Source: Blattamonas nauphoetae
Taxonomy: Eukaryota; Preaxostyla; Oxymonadida
Assembly (NCBI GenBank): GCA_033064195.1
Contig: JARBJD010000113.1
Span: 124,001 to 188,000 of the forward strand
DNA length: 64,000 nt
Direction of reading: 5' to 3'
Both the position numbers and the translations under genes were made by a program. Numbering within the stretch: position 1 is the stretch's first letter; every line of letters starts with the position of its first letter. The notes under the pieces are model-generated. The model saw only the letters and a program-made list of their open reading frames with translations. It made no database searches and had not been told where the DNA came from. Shown here in pieces: positions 46,429 through 57,000 of the stretch.

Positions 46429-48675
46429 TTGTTCCTGTTCTCACGAGTCTTACGAGTTCTCGGCAACCTGAACCAAATATCTAAGCCCGATGTGCATTAT
46501 CTAGCAATCTGTGCCCTTACAGAAATTGTGACTCTGATCAACAACACAGAATATACACTGGATTCAAAAGAGAAATGGCAGCAAATCACAAAAGTCAAGC
46601 CGTCGGTTGATCCCAACCGAATCCTTGACATTGCTGGAGCTTGGCTGGCTGAATGCTGTGTTACCGACAAGCCCGTATGGTTTTTTAGATCTATACTTGC
46701 TTATTCTAGGGTTTCGAAGGTGGACGCGCCGAAGCTATCAAATGCTACTTCATACATTTCTCATCATTGTCAGTGACCACATTTTCGTCTACATACCTCG
46801 GCGCGTTCACAGCTGTTCTTTGCATTTGTCTTTAATCGCTGAGATCCCTCGTATGAACCCCTTCCCGAATGATGTTCCCGGAACACGGGCACTGTCATCG
46901 CTGATCTTTCGTTTCCTCAAGTTTGTCCTCTCAGAGGTCTGCAAGCCCCTCCCCTCATTCCCCAGCCCCATCCCAACGCGGCCATCCGACGAGACGCGCT
47001 GACCATCCTCACCTCGCTCTATCCGTTCCGAAACAACTTTGGCGACCTGGCCAACCCTTCCTTCCCCGATGCCGTGTACACCGACGTTCCCGTTCCCCTC
47101 CAGCGACAGGTCGAGCACGAAGACAACAAGCGCTTCCACATTCCCATTCCGGAGTTCTTCTTGGATTGGGACAGCTGCGCCAACAATCCGTCGAAGGCAG
47201 AGGAACAGCCAGAAGCTGTGAAAGAATTCAAGGCACACTACACTTTTGTATCCCCTTTCCTCTCTCACTCTCTGCAGGAAGCCCATCCGCACAATTTCCG
47301 CGACTTGTCCTCAGCCATTTTCTTGCTCCTGATGACACTTCTGAAGAACGGCGAAGAGCCTGACTTCAGTTGCTTCTCTCGACTGATGTGGACACTCACC
47401 AATGTCATCCACCACGAAACCAGCAACGCCCAGGAGCTCGACGCAAGACCTTCAGACCCGTTCGCACAGCACCATCCAAGCCATCTTCAACTATTTCCAG
47501 AGTCTGTGCATCATGACCATGGTCGGCGGAGACAATCGATCGTCTGATGGATCGAACGATCCCGAGATTCTCGACTCGGATCGGCACATTGTCTGCCTCG
47601 ACAGCGTCCACACCGTCGGATGTCTGCTCAACTTCCTCTCCACGCGTCATCACACAATCTTCTTCGACTGCATCTCCAGCCTCATCGCAACAACTCAATC
47701 GATTGTAATCTCCACACAACGTCAGATCTCGTTCGGAAGCAGCAAAGCGGACGAAGAAGCTGTGTCGTACTCCCTCCTTGTTTTGACAGATCTCTGTTGT
47801 TATTGTGCAGAGACCCTTCTTGACCCTGCACACAGTTCCCTCCACGAATCACTCTTCGTCCTCATTCAACTCTGCCTCCAATCTCAAAGCCACTCACCAC
47901 ACACCCTGCCCGACTCCCCTCAAGTTCACTCCGCTCTCCACCTCGGATGCACTCTCCTCAGAAAAAAAGGCATGTCCCCCCTCCCACACAACACAATATC
48001 CTCCTCACATGCCCATCTGGACTTCTACACGCAGAAGTCTGTGACTGAGTGGACCGCGCAGGCGGAGAAGGTTCGATTTCAGACGAAACATCATCGCCAC
48101 TCCCGTTCTTCGCAGGTTGCGCTCATTCTGATCCTCCGAATCACTTTGGACCGCCGACAGTCTCCAGCTTCTTCCTCCAGAACAACGACTCTCTGAGAAT
48201 GACGTTGGAGTCGCCTCCCGATCCCTCGTCGGAAGACGTGGAAGCTGCCCAAGTTCCTTTCACTCGTCTTTTCGTCAGTGCTCCTCTCGCAGACAGTGCT
48301 TGGGAGTGTCATGTGCTGGAGAAAGACCGACAGAACTGGGAATTGTTCAATTCGGAAGACGACGACCCGCTGTGCATCATGCTGAGGAAGCATCTTGGAG
48401 AGGACCAGACCGTCTTCAGCATTCCCACCGAAGTTGTGATCGACGACCAGCTTCCTCTCTTCCGCACGTCGTGGTCTGACACACCCACAGTGATTCCACG
48501 AGACGCCGTTTATGCCTCGTCGACACAACCAGCAGTCACGTCAACTCGTCTCTCAGCTGGGCCTTGTCAACACAGCGTCAGCTGCAGACACATCCATCCA
48601 CTTCCTTCAATTCTTCCTCACCACATTTCGTCACAAAACCATGTCGTCTCGAGCAGTTCTTCGTTGTGTCGTTGA
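46429..48675 (+). pseudogene. cargo gene of the TIR element, unrecognised helical protein
   Basis: Coding-like plus-strand stretches run through most of the element. 46480-46680 reads 'YLAICALTEIVTLINNTEY' and 'ILDIAGAWLAECC'. 46950-47247 reads 'RRDALTILTSLYPFRNNFG' and 'FHIPIPEFFLDWDSC'. 47278-47430 reads 'FRDLSSAIFLLLMTLLKNGEE'. 47470-48110 and 48120-48540 continue ('VFSIPTEVVIDDQLPLFRTSW'). A 30-nt intron (47248-47277, GTATCC...GCAG) fits in phase between two pieces. Other joins need frame changes. A final frame could end 'SSRAVLRCVD' at 48678. Mostly helical, HEAT-like in look, with no family recognised. It probably derives from a host gene. Confidence 0.5.
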
Positions 48676-48828
48676 TTAGACTTGATCAACCCAGGATCCT
48701 TTGGTCAGATCCCAACATTGAATGGAATAATGTAGTGAAGTGGTTTCAAAAGCCAAAAAACATGATGTGATGTCTGTATATAGGTTGTAGAAGAATAAAA
48801 TGTGATAATAAGTCGAAAATACAGGGAT

Positions 48829-48922
48829 AATGACAGATCTGCCTGTAGACCAAGAGATCTGCGCCTAGACCGATCTGCAGATCTGCGTCTAGACTTTTTC
48901 GGATCTGAGTCTAGACCTACCC
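48829..48922. repeat. right terminal inverted repeat
   Basis: Reverse complement of 45542-45635 with about ten differences, the main ones in the middle (one indel) and near the inner third. Differences between the two ends suggest that the element is not brand new, unlike its clean target duplication. Confidence 0.8.
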
Positions 48923-51575
48923 CAGTTTCAGAGTCACGTGTCCCTCCAATTGAGACACACCCTGCTCCACACTCCGACAACGCCACACGTACTGCCCACA
49001 CCCTGCTGCATCTCGACCTTCCGAGCCAACAAAGATCGTCGCTGCTCGATACCCAATCAGATAGTACAGCAGTGTGATGTCTTTGTACGATGACGACGGT
49101 TCTTCAGCCATGTCCACACCGAACAGCAGCGAATCGTCACTTGGCGACGACAGCGACGATTGCGACACTTCCCAGTTCGACAGAACAATCAGATCTTCGA
49201 ATGACCATCCGGTCAGATGGATCCAGTCACCTTTTGCACCGCTTCCACACGAACACGAAGAAAACATCGCACGAATCGTCATCGATGATCCCGCGACATT
49301 CTCAGAGATGATAACTGCCAACCCTCCTCCAGCCCCACTCGACGAGCACTTCGAGAACGATACATTTAGCAGCCTCAACTCTCCTCCAACATTCACTCGG
49401 CAATGCATCGCTCCTCCATCGCCATCCGAACTGCAATCAACGAATCCAACTGCTTTGTTCTCGTCTCCAATCACCACACACTCATTCTCATTCACTGTGA
49501 GCGTCAGAGCTCGCTTTTGGTTTCCGTTCGATGATGATTTCGCACAAAGTTTGGTGAATTGCGTGTCAACAATCTTCATCGATCCACAAGAGGCGATAAA
49601 CGACCCAGTCAAGCTTCCATTCGAGAACGAGCAGGAAATCATTGTGACTGACCCTCCATTTTGGTCGACGATGGTTGGAAGATCTCTCCGGAAAACTGTG
49701 ACGACAGAATCGAGGACGAGGCTGGCTGTTCCTCCAACTGTCAGAGGAGGTGGGGATGAAACGATCCAATCGATCGAGTCTTCAATCGTTGTCGTTCCGC
49801 CTTTCATGTCGATCAGAGAAACAGAGCGAGGAGACAACGAGCGATTGATTGTGAGCGAAGAATTGACTGACAGCTCACCCGACACAACTCGAAACAGATG
49901 GTGAGACAGAGATGGGTTTACAATCGTCGTGTCGCCTTCAAATGAAACAGATCCTCCTTCAATTGAGCACAGCGTCAGCGGAATCGTTCTGCCCGATCCA
50001 CCACCACACGAACACGACGAGAATCTGAGAGAACCGGATCCAACATCAATCAGCGGTGACGTTCGATCAGCGGCCACTTCTTTGGCAACGATGTGAAGCG
50101 ACAGAAGTGTCAGCTTCGAGCCACTGTCCGAGGAGATCTTCAACTGACCATCCTTAGTCAGCCACAGGAAATCATGAGCCGACGACTGTGTGAGTGTCCA
50201 TTCCGATGCAGTCGACTCAAACACTGATGAGATATTCATCGAAGAATCCAGTGTCACTATCTTCGTCTCCTTCATCTGATTCATTCCAGCCGAGATCGAC
50301 ACACACGGCGCAGACACACTCCCACACAACGCGTGGTCCTCACAGCCATCCGACACATGCACTGCTCCACTCGCGAATGGGTACACGTAATATGCCATAC
50401 AGCTCGACTTCGACGAGTCAGACGAGTCTTCACACCAAAATTCGTTGCGAAGGAGAACTGGTGTGGTCGGGACGGAAGGCACGAACGACGACCAACTCGC
50501 CTTCATATGACCAGCAGCAGAGGGACATGAGATGAACACCTGATATTTGTTCGTGGAAGACGGCGATGCGATCGTCACACCTTCGAGTACAATCTGGTCC
50601 TCTTCAAAAGATGGGCGAGTGATGTGTATGACGCTTCCAGCATTCGCATCATCACACGAACTACATGAGAATGAAACAGTGTCCAGTGAGACCTTCCCAC
50701 TCCCTGTTGACGAGATGACATATCCGTCGGAAGCTCCCATGATTGACGAGAAGCGGCAATTGGAAAGGACGAGATCAGCGTTGGCGATGCTGAACACATG
50801 GCCAGCTGAGAAATCGATTGATGCGACTTCGAAGTGAGACGCTGTCACCGATCCACCTGTTGCTGCGATCAGAGACGCCGAGCTTGTCGAGAGAGGCGAG
50901 ATCGAGATGTAGGAAATGATCACACTTCCTCCACTCGAAATCAGAGGTTTCGAGCCACTTGGCGATAGAGTCAGAGCGCTGAGTGTCAACTGTCCTGTTG
51001 TCACTGTCATCAGCGCTGTTGTCGAGCCCGAATCTTTGAGAATCGTCCCTTCTTGTGTCGTCCCAGCGATCACCAATCTTCGGCCTCCGATGTTCAAGTC
51101 GTGCTCTTCAAATGTCCCGTCGTCCATCGAGATTGATCCATCGAAGAGAGACCCTGTCCGAGGAATGACGTCGCTGAGAGACTTGCACTTCGAGTTTGGG
51201 ACCCAGCAGAAGAAGTCCTCCACTCCTTCCTCGCTGTTCATGTTAATCTGTGGTGTTTTCATCCATCCACTCTGTTCCTCATTCGCGAAGACAGCTGGCT
51301 GATTTGCCGTAGTGAATGAGTCTGCTGTGAAAAGTGTTGAAGGAGTGAAACCTGCGGCTTGGAAGTGAGGGTTCCACTGATCGACAAAACACAAGGATGG
51401 CAGTTCGTTGGGGGAGTAACCTCTTTCGATGAACAGTTCTGAAATTGTTGGGAGGGGATATTTGAGGATATCCTTTCCATTCGGCGGATTGAGAAAGACA
51501 TCATTCCACACTGGATTAAACTGGACAAGACGCGAGCTTATACGACTCGATGTCGCAACATGGAATGAAAACATT
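48923..51575 (-). pseudogene. split receptor, third piece (long beta-helix)
   Basis: Open for about 880 codons. It reads many rungs ('LVLSNCRFSSIMGASDGYV', 'SVTMISCSFSNGSLTGSF', 'RLLNVSFSKCSSSGAGGG'). It then reads the block 'YYVYPFASGAVHVSDG...LCGSVSAPC' and later 'IGYRAATIFVGSEGRDAAGCG', which in these proteins opens each new beta-helix domain. It breaks off at 'GHVTLKL' at the 3.4-kb element and resumes at 45541. It has no internal stop, so selection was lost recently if at all. Confidence 0.75.
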
Positions 51576-51955
51576 CTGTCACTCCGACTTCCGGTTCTTG
51601 GGTCTTGTAACAAGGAATAAAGGGTGCGATCAGACAATACATTTATTTAACTCCATTTCAGTTTTTCTCCACTTCACAAAACTGCAGTTCAGAACTTCTC
51701 AAATTGAATCAATGATTTAGTGATCGGTGTTCAGCTATAGTTGGTGAGAACTGTGGCTTGCGAACCCATAATTCACTCCGATCATCACCAAATTCAGACC
51801 TCACAACAGCTTTCACTTCAAATACTGTCCCTTGTTTCTCCTATCTCATTTTCGTAACTTGTTTCCCTTCATCATTAACCTAAATTCGCAAAACACCGAC
51901 GATCTAACCTTACCTCAATTTGGCAAGACCCAAGAACCGGAAGCCGGAGTGACAG
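51576..51955. mobile_element. 380-bp MITE-like element, 33-bp inverted repeats
   Basis: The left end CTGTCACTCCGACTTCCGGT and on for about 33 bases is the reverse complement of the right end (51923-51955) with about two differences. A 2-bp TT flanks both sides. The interior is non-coding. Removing it with one TT restores the receptor frame (382 bases). The short duplication recalls Tc1/mariner-type elements, which normally use TA, so the family is open. Confidence 0.7.
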
Positions 51956-53194
51956 TTTGGACCTGCTTGTAACAGCAGGAAAACCCGACAATATGGGCTG
52001 TGGATCCCTGTGTTGATATCACTTTGAACGATGTCAACTTGTGAACACCTTTGGTCCCTTCCACACCAATCGAATTATAGTTTGTTGCTCGACAACGCTT
52101 GATCTGAACATTGTTGACGGTTGTCTCGCTCAAAAATTGAAGAAGAAGGCCTCCAAATGATCTTGCTGCTTCGGACTCTTCAATTGTAACGTCATTAAGC
52201 GTGGTAGTCACAGGTTGATTGGTTTGATTGAACCAGCCGACTTGCAATCCGCCACCCACATGAGCAGAATAACATCCGATTATAATGCAATTTGATACGG
52301 TCAGTGAGGCTGGTCCAGTGCTGAATCCAGTGAAATACGAGAATCCCCCTCCGTGACATCCCCCCGTTGTAGTCCCTCGACAATTGACAAACTTGCTGGT
52401 TAAGAGAGCAAAGGCGCCTGCACCAGTAAATAACAATCCTCCACCATGTGTGGTCGAAGTACAGTTCTCAAAGTATACAGATTCGAGGGTTTTACTGGAT
52501 GCAAAGTTCTGGTCTGCTTTGTTGAGATACAAATGATCATACGTTGCATCGTTGTTCAAGATTGACATATTCATCCCCAGAAATGTCCCAGCTCCGTTGA
52601 TGTTCCGGAATATGGTTCCATACAGTCCATTCTCAACGGAGTTCAATTTGCAGTCTAAAACTTGGGTGGTTTGCATCGATGCATCTTCGAGAATGGTTGG
52701 AGATGCCTCGAAGTTCGACACATTGCGAAAGACAGTGTTCGACAGAGAAAGCGAAGAGAGGCTGTTTCCGAGAAGTGACATTCGTTCAGCGACCACCAAG
52801 TCCGAAAGTGTCAGTTCATGCAGTTGGAACGACCCACTTCCACATCCACTGAAAACAAGCGGAGCTGTTCGGAAGGGATTGGTAATCACAATGTCGGTGT
52901 GGATCATTTGCGACGTTCCAGAAACAAGGAGAGCAGGCTCATCATTGTGGAGGCATATAGTGCAATGAACCGTCACAAAGGAGGACGAGCCATCGATTGT
53001 TGCGGTGTTTCCATGAATTTGCTTGATCTGCATTGTCTGGCACGACATTGATGTGTTTCTCAGAATCAACATCGAACTGCAATTCGACGCAGAATTCTCT
53101 GATGTGAGTCTTGTGCCATCTTTGGATCCAATCAAGGTGAAACGTCCATCCACGAGTGTGATATCTGTTGCTGTGTAACATTGATGATAGTACC
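51956..53194 (-). pseudogene. split receptor, second piece (N-terminal beta-helix)
   Basis: Open frame of about 410 codons. Rungs include 'TDITLVDGRFTLIGSKDGT', 'MSCQTMQIKQIHGNTATIDG', 'FENCTSTTHGGGLLF' and 'VSNCIIIGCYSAHVGGGL'. It ends 'GFSCCYKQVQ' at the 380-bp element, and the frame goes on as 'MFSFHVATSS' on the other side. An N-terminal helix domain of this kind follows the signal peptide in the other receptors. Confidence 0.72.
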
Positions 53195-53655
53195 CGGACA
53201 AACCCGTTAGAGCGGATAAACCCGTTAACCCTTCCAAAGGGACGAAACAGTCTCCCCTCTTCATCTTAATTCTCCTTCCACTTCACATTCATGCATTTCC
53301 TCATTTTTTTTAAAACTAGAGTTCTTCATGAAAGAATGATTGTGAAATGCAAAGCGAAAAGTGAACGTTGTTTTTTGAACGAAGTTGAACAAATCTATTT
53401 CCGAGAACTAGAGGGATCATGTGTTGCGAGTCGAGCTTTTCATGGTCAGAATAACTTGCGCTGTGTCGTCGTTGGCATTTCATCCATTTGAATTGACCCA
53501 TTGTCTTTGATCCAATCTCTGAAAGAGTCACAATTCCTTCCAGAATTCTCACTAGGGTTTTCTTACAGGTACAACTGATGAGTCGTGTGAAAGAGATGAT
53601 ATATGTGAAATGGGGGATGTTTTAACGGGTTTATCGGAGTTAACGGGTTTATCCG
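53195..53655. mobile_element. 461-bp MITE-like element with repeat-bearing ends
   Basis: The ends are inverted copies of about 34 bases with some five differences. Each contains two units of a (G)GATAAACCCGTTA motif. ACC stands at both outer edges (53192-53194 and 53656-53658), a likely 3-bp target duplication. It splits the signal-peptide piece from the rest of the receptor. Removing it with one ACC leaves the frame off by one base, so a small indel may have followed. Confidence 0.6.
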
Positions 53656-53799
53656 ACCACTATGAAAGCAATGGATTTCATTGTTCAACTGTGTGCCGTC
53701 GGAATTGTCCTGTGCACAGAGCAGGTCAGAGAGACTGTGAGGAAGTGTTGTGAACATATTGCACAGAACATAACTGAAGAAAAAGCTTATGAAGATCAT
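53656..53799 (-). pseudogene. split receptor, first piece (signal peptide)
   Basis: From the ATG at 53799 the frame gives 'MIFISFFFSYVLCNMF', a good signal peptide, then 'NNEIHCFHSG' at the edge of the 461-bp insert. The other side resumes with 'YYHQCYTATDIT'. Counterparts of this stretch in the receptor at 25 kb are 'TEIANFHANQ'. An upstream ATG at 53856 would add 19 residues. Confidence 0.55.
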
Positions 53800-54021
53800 C
53801 AGAAAACAAAGATAGGGCTTGATCAGAGTGTGACAATAAAATAAGTGAGTGAGCAAGGCGAGTTTTCCACTCCCGACTCAGTCTGCTTCTGACCTCCTGT
53901 AAAATAGTAACCAAAGAGGTGAACTGAATGGCTGAATGACTTTTTTTATCAAGTCACAAACTAAGGGCTCATCTTTTCTCGATCACTTCACCGCCTTCGT
54001 TCAAAAATTGTTCACTTTAAG

Positions 54022-57000
54022 ATGATCTCGTTGATCACGCTATTACACATTCTCTACTCGATGGATGCTGTTTGCCGGGATTTCAAAACCGTATTTGTTG
54101 AGAAATCAAATCGAAACTGGAATGAATGGACCTCTGAACAAACAGTGATTCAGTTTCAATCAGGATGGTTTTCAACAGAATCATTCAAGATTACATCGAC
54201 ATGGTTGGAGTTGCGTGGAAATATGACCCGACTATCTGGGACTGAAGGATCGTCAAAACCGTCGATTGAACATCTGATGACAAACACTGTGGATGAATCA
54301 GATGTTGGTGACAATCCCAAGTTATGGCTGTTCGATGTGCAGAACAGCACGCTGTGGATGACCTCATGGTGTCTGGACGTGGAGAGGTCTGGATGGTCGG
54401 CGTGTCTGCTTTCATCGTCTGATTTGACAATCGTCAGAAGCGTGATTATTTCGAACATAGAATGCTCACCGTTCACTGTACGAGGTAACTTGGATGGACA
54501 CGGTTGCCAAATCCAGATTATCCAAAGCTCTCACCAATCGACATCAAATCTGGTTCTGCCTCTTGTGGGAACATCTCACAACCGACGTGGGATTGATATT
54601 GGAATACAAATGATGAATGATGGGGCGGCAGACGATGAATCGCGTCAAGGGGTTTCGATTAGTGGAGTTGGTCCTCTCTTCTCGTTCAACACTCGCCGCA
54701 CGTTAAACTGTGGGATGGATATGGAAACGAGTCTCCTCGACAGCACTCTCGTGAATGTTTCTTCATCGTCTGACTCCTCACCAAGCAAGCAGCTGTTCGG
54801 GAGTGAAGTGTGTCAACGAATGGTTGGGAGTTGTGTGTCGTGTTGCACGAACCATGACAGCGGGACAGGAATGATGTCGCCGAACATGGGAGGGAATCTT
54901 GTGTGTTTGAACACCTCATTCTCGTCCTGCATCCGCCAACTCAACGAAGCCAAAGACTTCTCCTTCGAAAACCGAACCCAGGGTGATCGTCTGCAGACTG
55001 TGACTGCAGATGTGACTTCTGTCTCGTTCACTCTCTGCACATTCAACAGCATGACCGTTTCTGGTAGTGGTTGGAGTGGTGGAGCAGCGGTCTACCTTCT
55101 CAACCCTTCATCCTCTCTCACAATCAAAACCTGCTTCTTCCACAAATGCTCTTGCAAAGCGCAAGAAGACGACGGGGGCGCTGTTTACTTTGAATGTTCT
55201 GAAACCAACAGACATCCATTCTCTGTCTCTGACTCATCTTTCACAGAATGCTCCGCCTATAACGTGACGACCTCCAAGAACTGTGGGGGAAGCCTTTCTA
55301 TTCTCAATACATCCTCAATTTCGATTGACAGGTGCTTCTTCGAAAACTCCACAGCAGTGTACGATGGCGCAATGTTACTCGTTTCCAATGCCATCACAAT
55401 CTCAAACAGTGCCTTCGTTGAATGCTCTTCCTCGGATCGTGCTGGTGGGATCACTATTTGGAGTGTGACAACTCTGTCTCTGTCATTCCTCAAATTCAGG
55501 GGATGCTTTTCAACAGGATACAATCCAAACGGAAAGGACATCTATTTTTCCAACAATTCTTCCATCCAAATCACCCACGATCTGATCAAGTTCTGCGACT
55601 CCACATCAGGTGCTCCAAATGTTTACTTCGAAATAGTTGCCAGATCTGACGACACTCTCGTTCCGCAGATCGATTCGACTCCCACAATCAAGTCTGTTGA
55701 TGTCTCATTCGATGAAGATGATAGTGAAGCCACAGTGACGATCGAGACTGAAGAAGCAATCAAGGGTACGATGCATGTTCTGTTGGACGGGTCGACTGTT
55801 CCTCGACTTGTCCATGTCGTGTTTGGACAACCATCGAAAGTGTCGACGGTTGGAACAGTTGTCGTTTCATCTGGAGCGAAAGGTGTTCTTCCCGTCGCCA
55901 CATATGAACATCGCAAAAATGCGTTTGCTTCCAGTTTGTTCCCACCACCAACGGTTCGGAAAGCTGACTCGAAGCTGAAAGACTGGAACACGACTGAGAT
56001 TGTTTTGAGGGGAGTTAGTTTGGAGGAAGGTGCGTATTCGATGCTGGTTGAGAAGGATGGGACGGAATGGAGCATCACACTCACTCGATCAAACTCAACA
56101 ACCTTGATAGGAACAGCACCTCTTCATCCATCGACAGCAGTTGAAAGACTGGAATGGTCGACTGAATACGAAGTAACAAAAGTGACATGGATGCATCTAG
56201 GCGAGCCGACAGAGGAAGAAGTCATGCTCTCGAACACAATCGCATTCACCACGCCAGATGCTCCAATTCGAATCACATTGGCTTCTTGCTCGCTTGGAGG
56301 AGACCAACAGAAATCAGCACTGGTGACTCTGACGGGAGTGAAATTGGGAGGAAATATGGACTACAACTTGACAGTTCGGAAGATGGAAGGTTCGACACCA
56401 AGTGGTAATCCGATTGTGCTGTCTGGAACACTCTCTGGTGGTTCTTCATCGATATCTCACTCCCTTTCTGTCGTGATCTTCGGGAATCCTGACGCTCTCA
56501 TCTCGTTCGGAACGAAATATCTGATCACTCTATTCGAAGTTGTTGGATCAGTTTTGGTTGTGGATTCGGATGTGACATTCTCTGTTCCTGCTGAACCTGC
56601 TCGTCTGACAACTCTCGATGACTCTCTTCAATATTCCTCAGACGAAAAGAATGCGACGATCTCTCTTTCGGGGATTGGGATGGAAGGATACTACAATCTA
56701 ACTCTCTCTGTGAACTCGAGTACATCAAACAACGTGACTCTGTTGGCATCGTTTGATGAAGATGGAAGTGGAACAGTGACTGCTGTTCTGTTCGACTTGT
56801 CAGATCCACCGATTGTTGATCTGTCATACAACACGCGATACGAAGTGGTTGATGTGACACAAGAGTCTAATCCCGTTTTCTTTGAGAATGGCTTGGTCTT
56901 CACAACAATTCCTGTCCCTTCTCGTCTCCTCTCCATCAGTGTTGGTGATTCTGCGTTTGGAATTGACTTCGTGGAACTCTCGTTCAGTTCGGTTGCTCTT

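Larger units (their letters stand above)
45542..48922 (+). mobile_element. 3.4-kb TIR element with 9-bp target duplication, Pack-MULE-like
   Basis: Ends GGGTAGGTCTAGAC...GTCTAGACCTACCC. Terminal inverted repeats are 94 bp (45542-45635 and 48829-48922) and about 85-90% identical. They are built of repeated GTCTAGAC and AGATCT palindromes. A perfect 9-bp duplication flanks it. Long repeats plus 9-bp duplication are what Mutator-like elements typically make. No transposase is recognised inside. Instead there is plus-strand cargo with a spliceosomal-type intron, so a non-autonomous, gene-capturing element is the best reading. The element family itself is inferred, since oxymonad MULEs were not compared. 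Confidence 0.75.
38293..53799 (-). pseudogene. beta-helix receptor gene split by four inverted-repeat insertions
   Basis: Five pieces on one strand line up as one gene: 53799-53656 (signal peptide), 53194-51956, 51575-48923, 45541-44819 and 39822-38293 (membrane helix and kinase-like tail). Inserts lie between them at 53195-53655, 51576-51955, 45542-48922 and 39823-44818. Removing the 380-bp insert with one 2-bp target copy, the 3,381-bp insert with one 9-bp copy, or the 4,996-bp composite restores the frame exactly. The first insert leaves a one-base mismatch. The joined length would be about 2,060 codons, similar to the receptors at 25-32 and 54-60 kb. One in-frame TAG sits at 39208-39210. 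Whether the gene is dead or the inserts are removed at DNA or RNA level cannot be told from sequence. Confidence 0.78.

Noticed and set aside
45542-48922. LTR-type retroelement
   Set aside because: The terminal repeats are inverted, not direct. There is no reverse-transcriptase-like frame, and the 9-bp duplication suits a DNA transposon.
53195-53264. Start of the N-terminal beta-helix piece at the ATG near 53264
   Set aside because: The first residues come from the inverted end of the 461-bp element. A real signal peptide is found beyond it at 53799.
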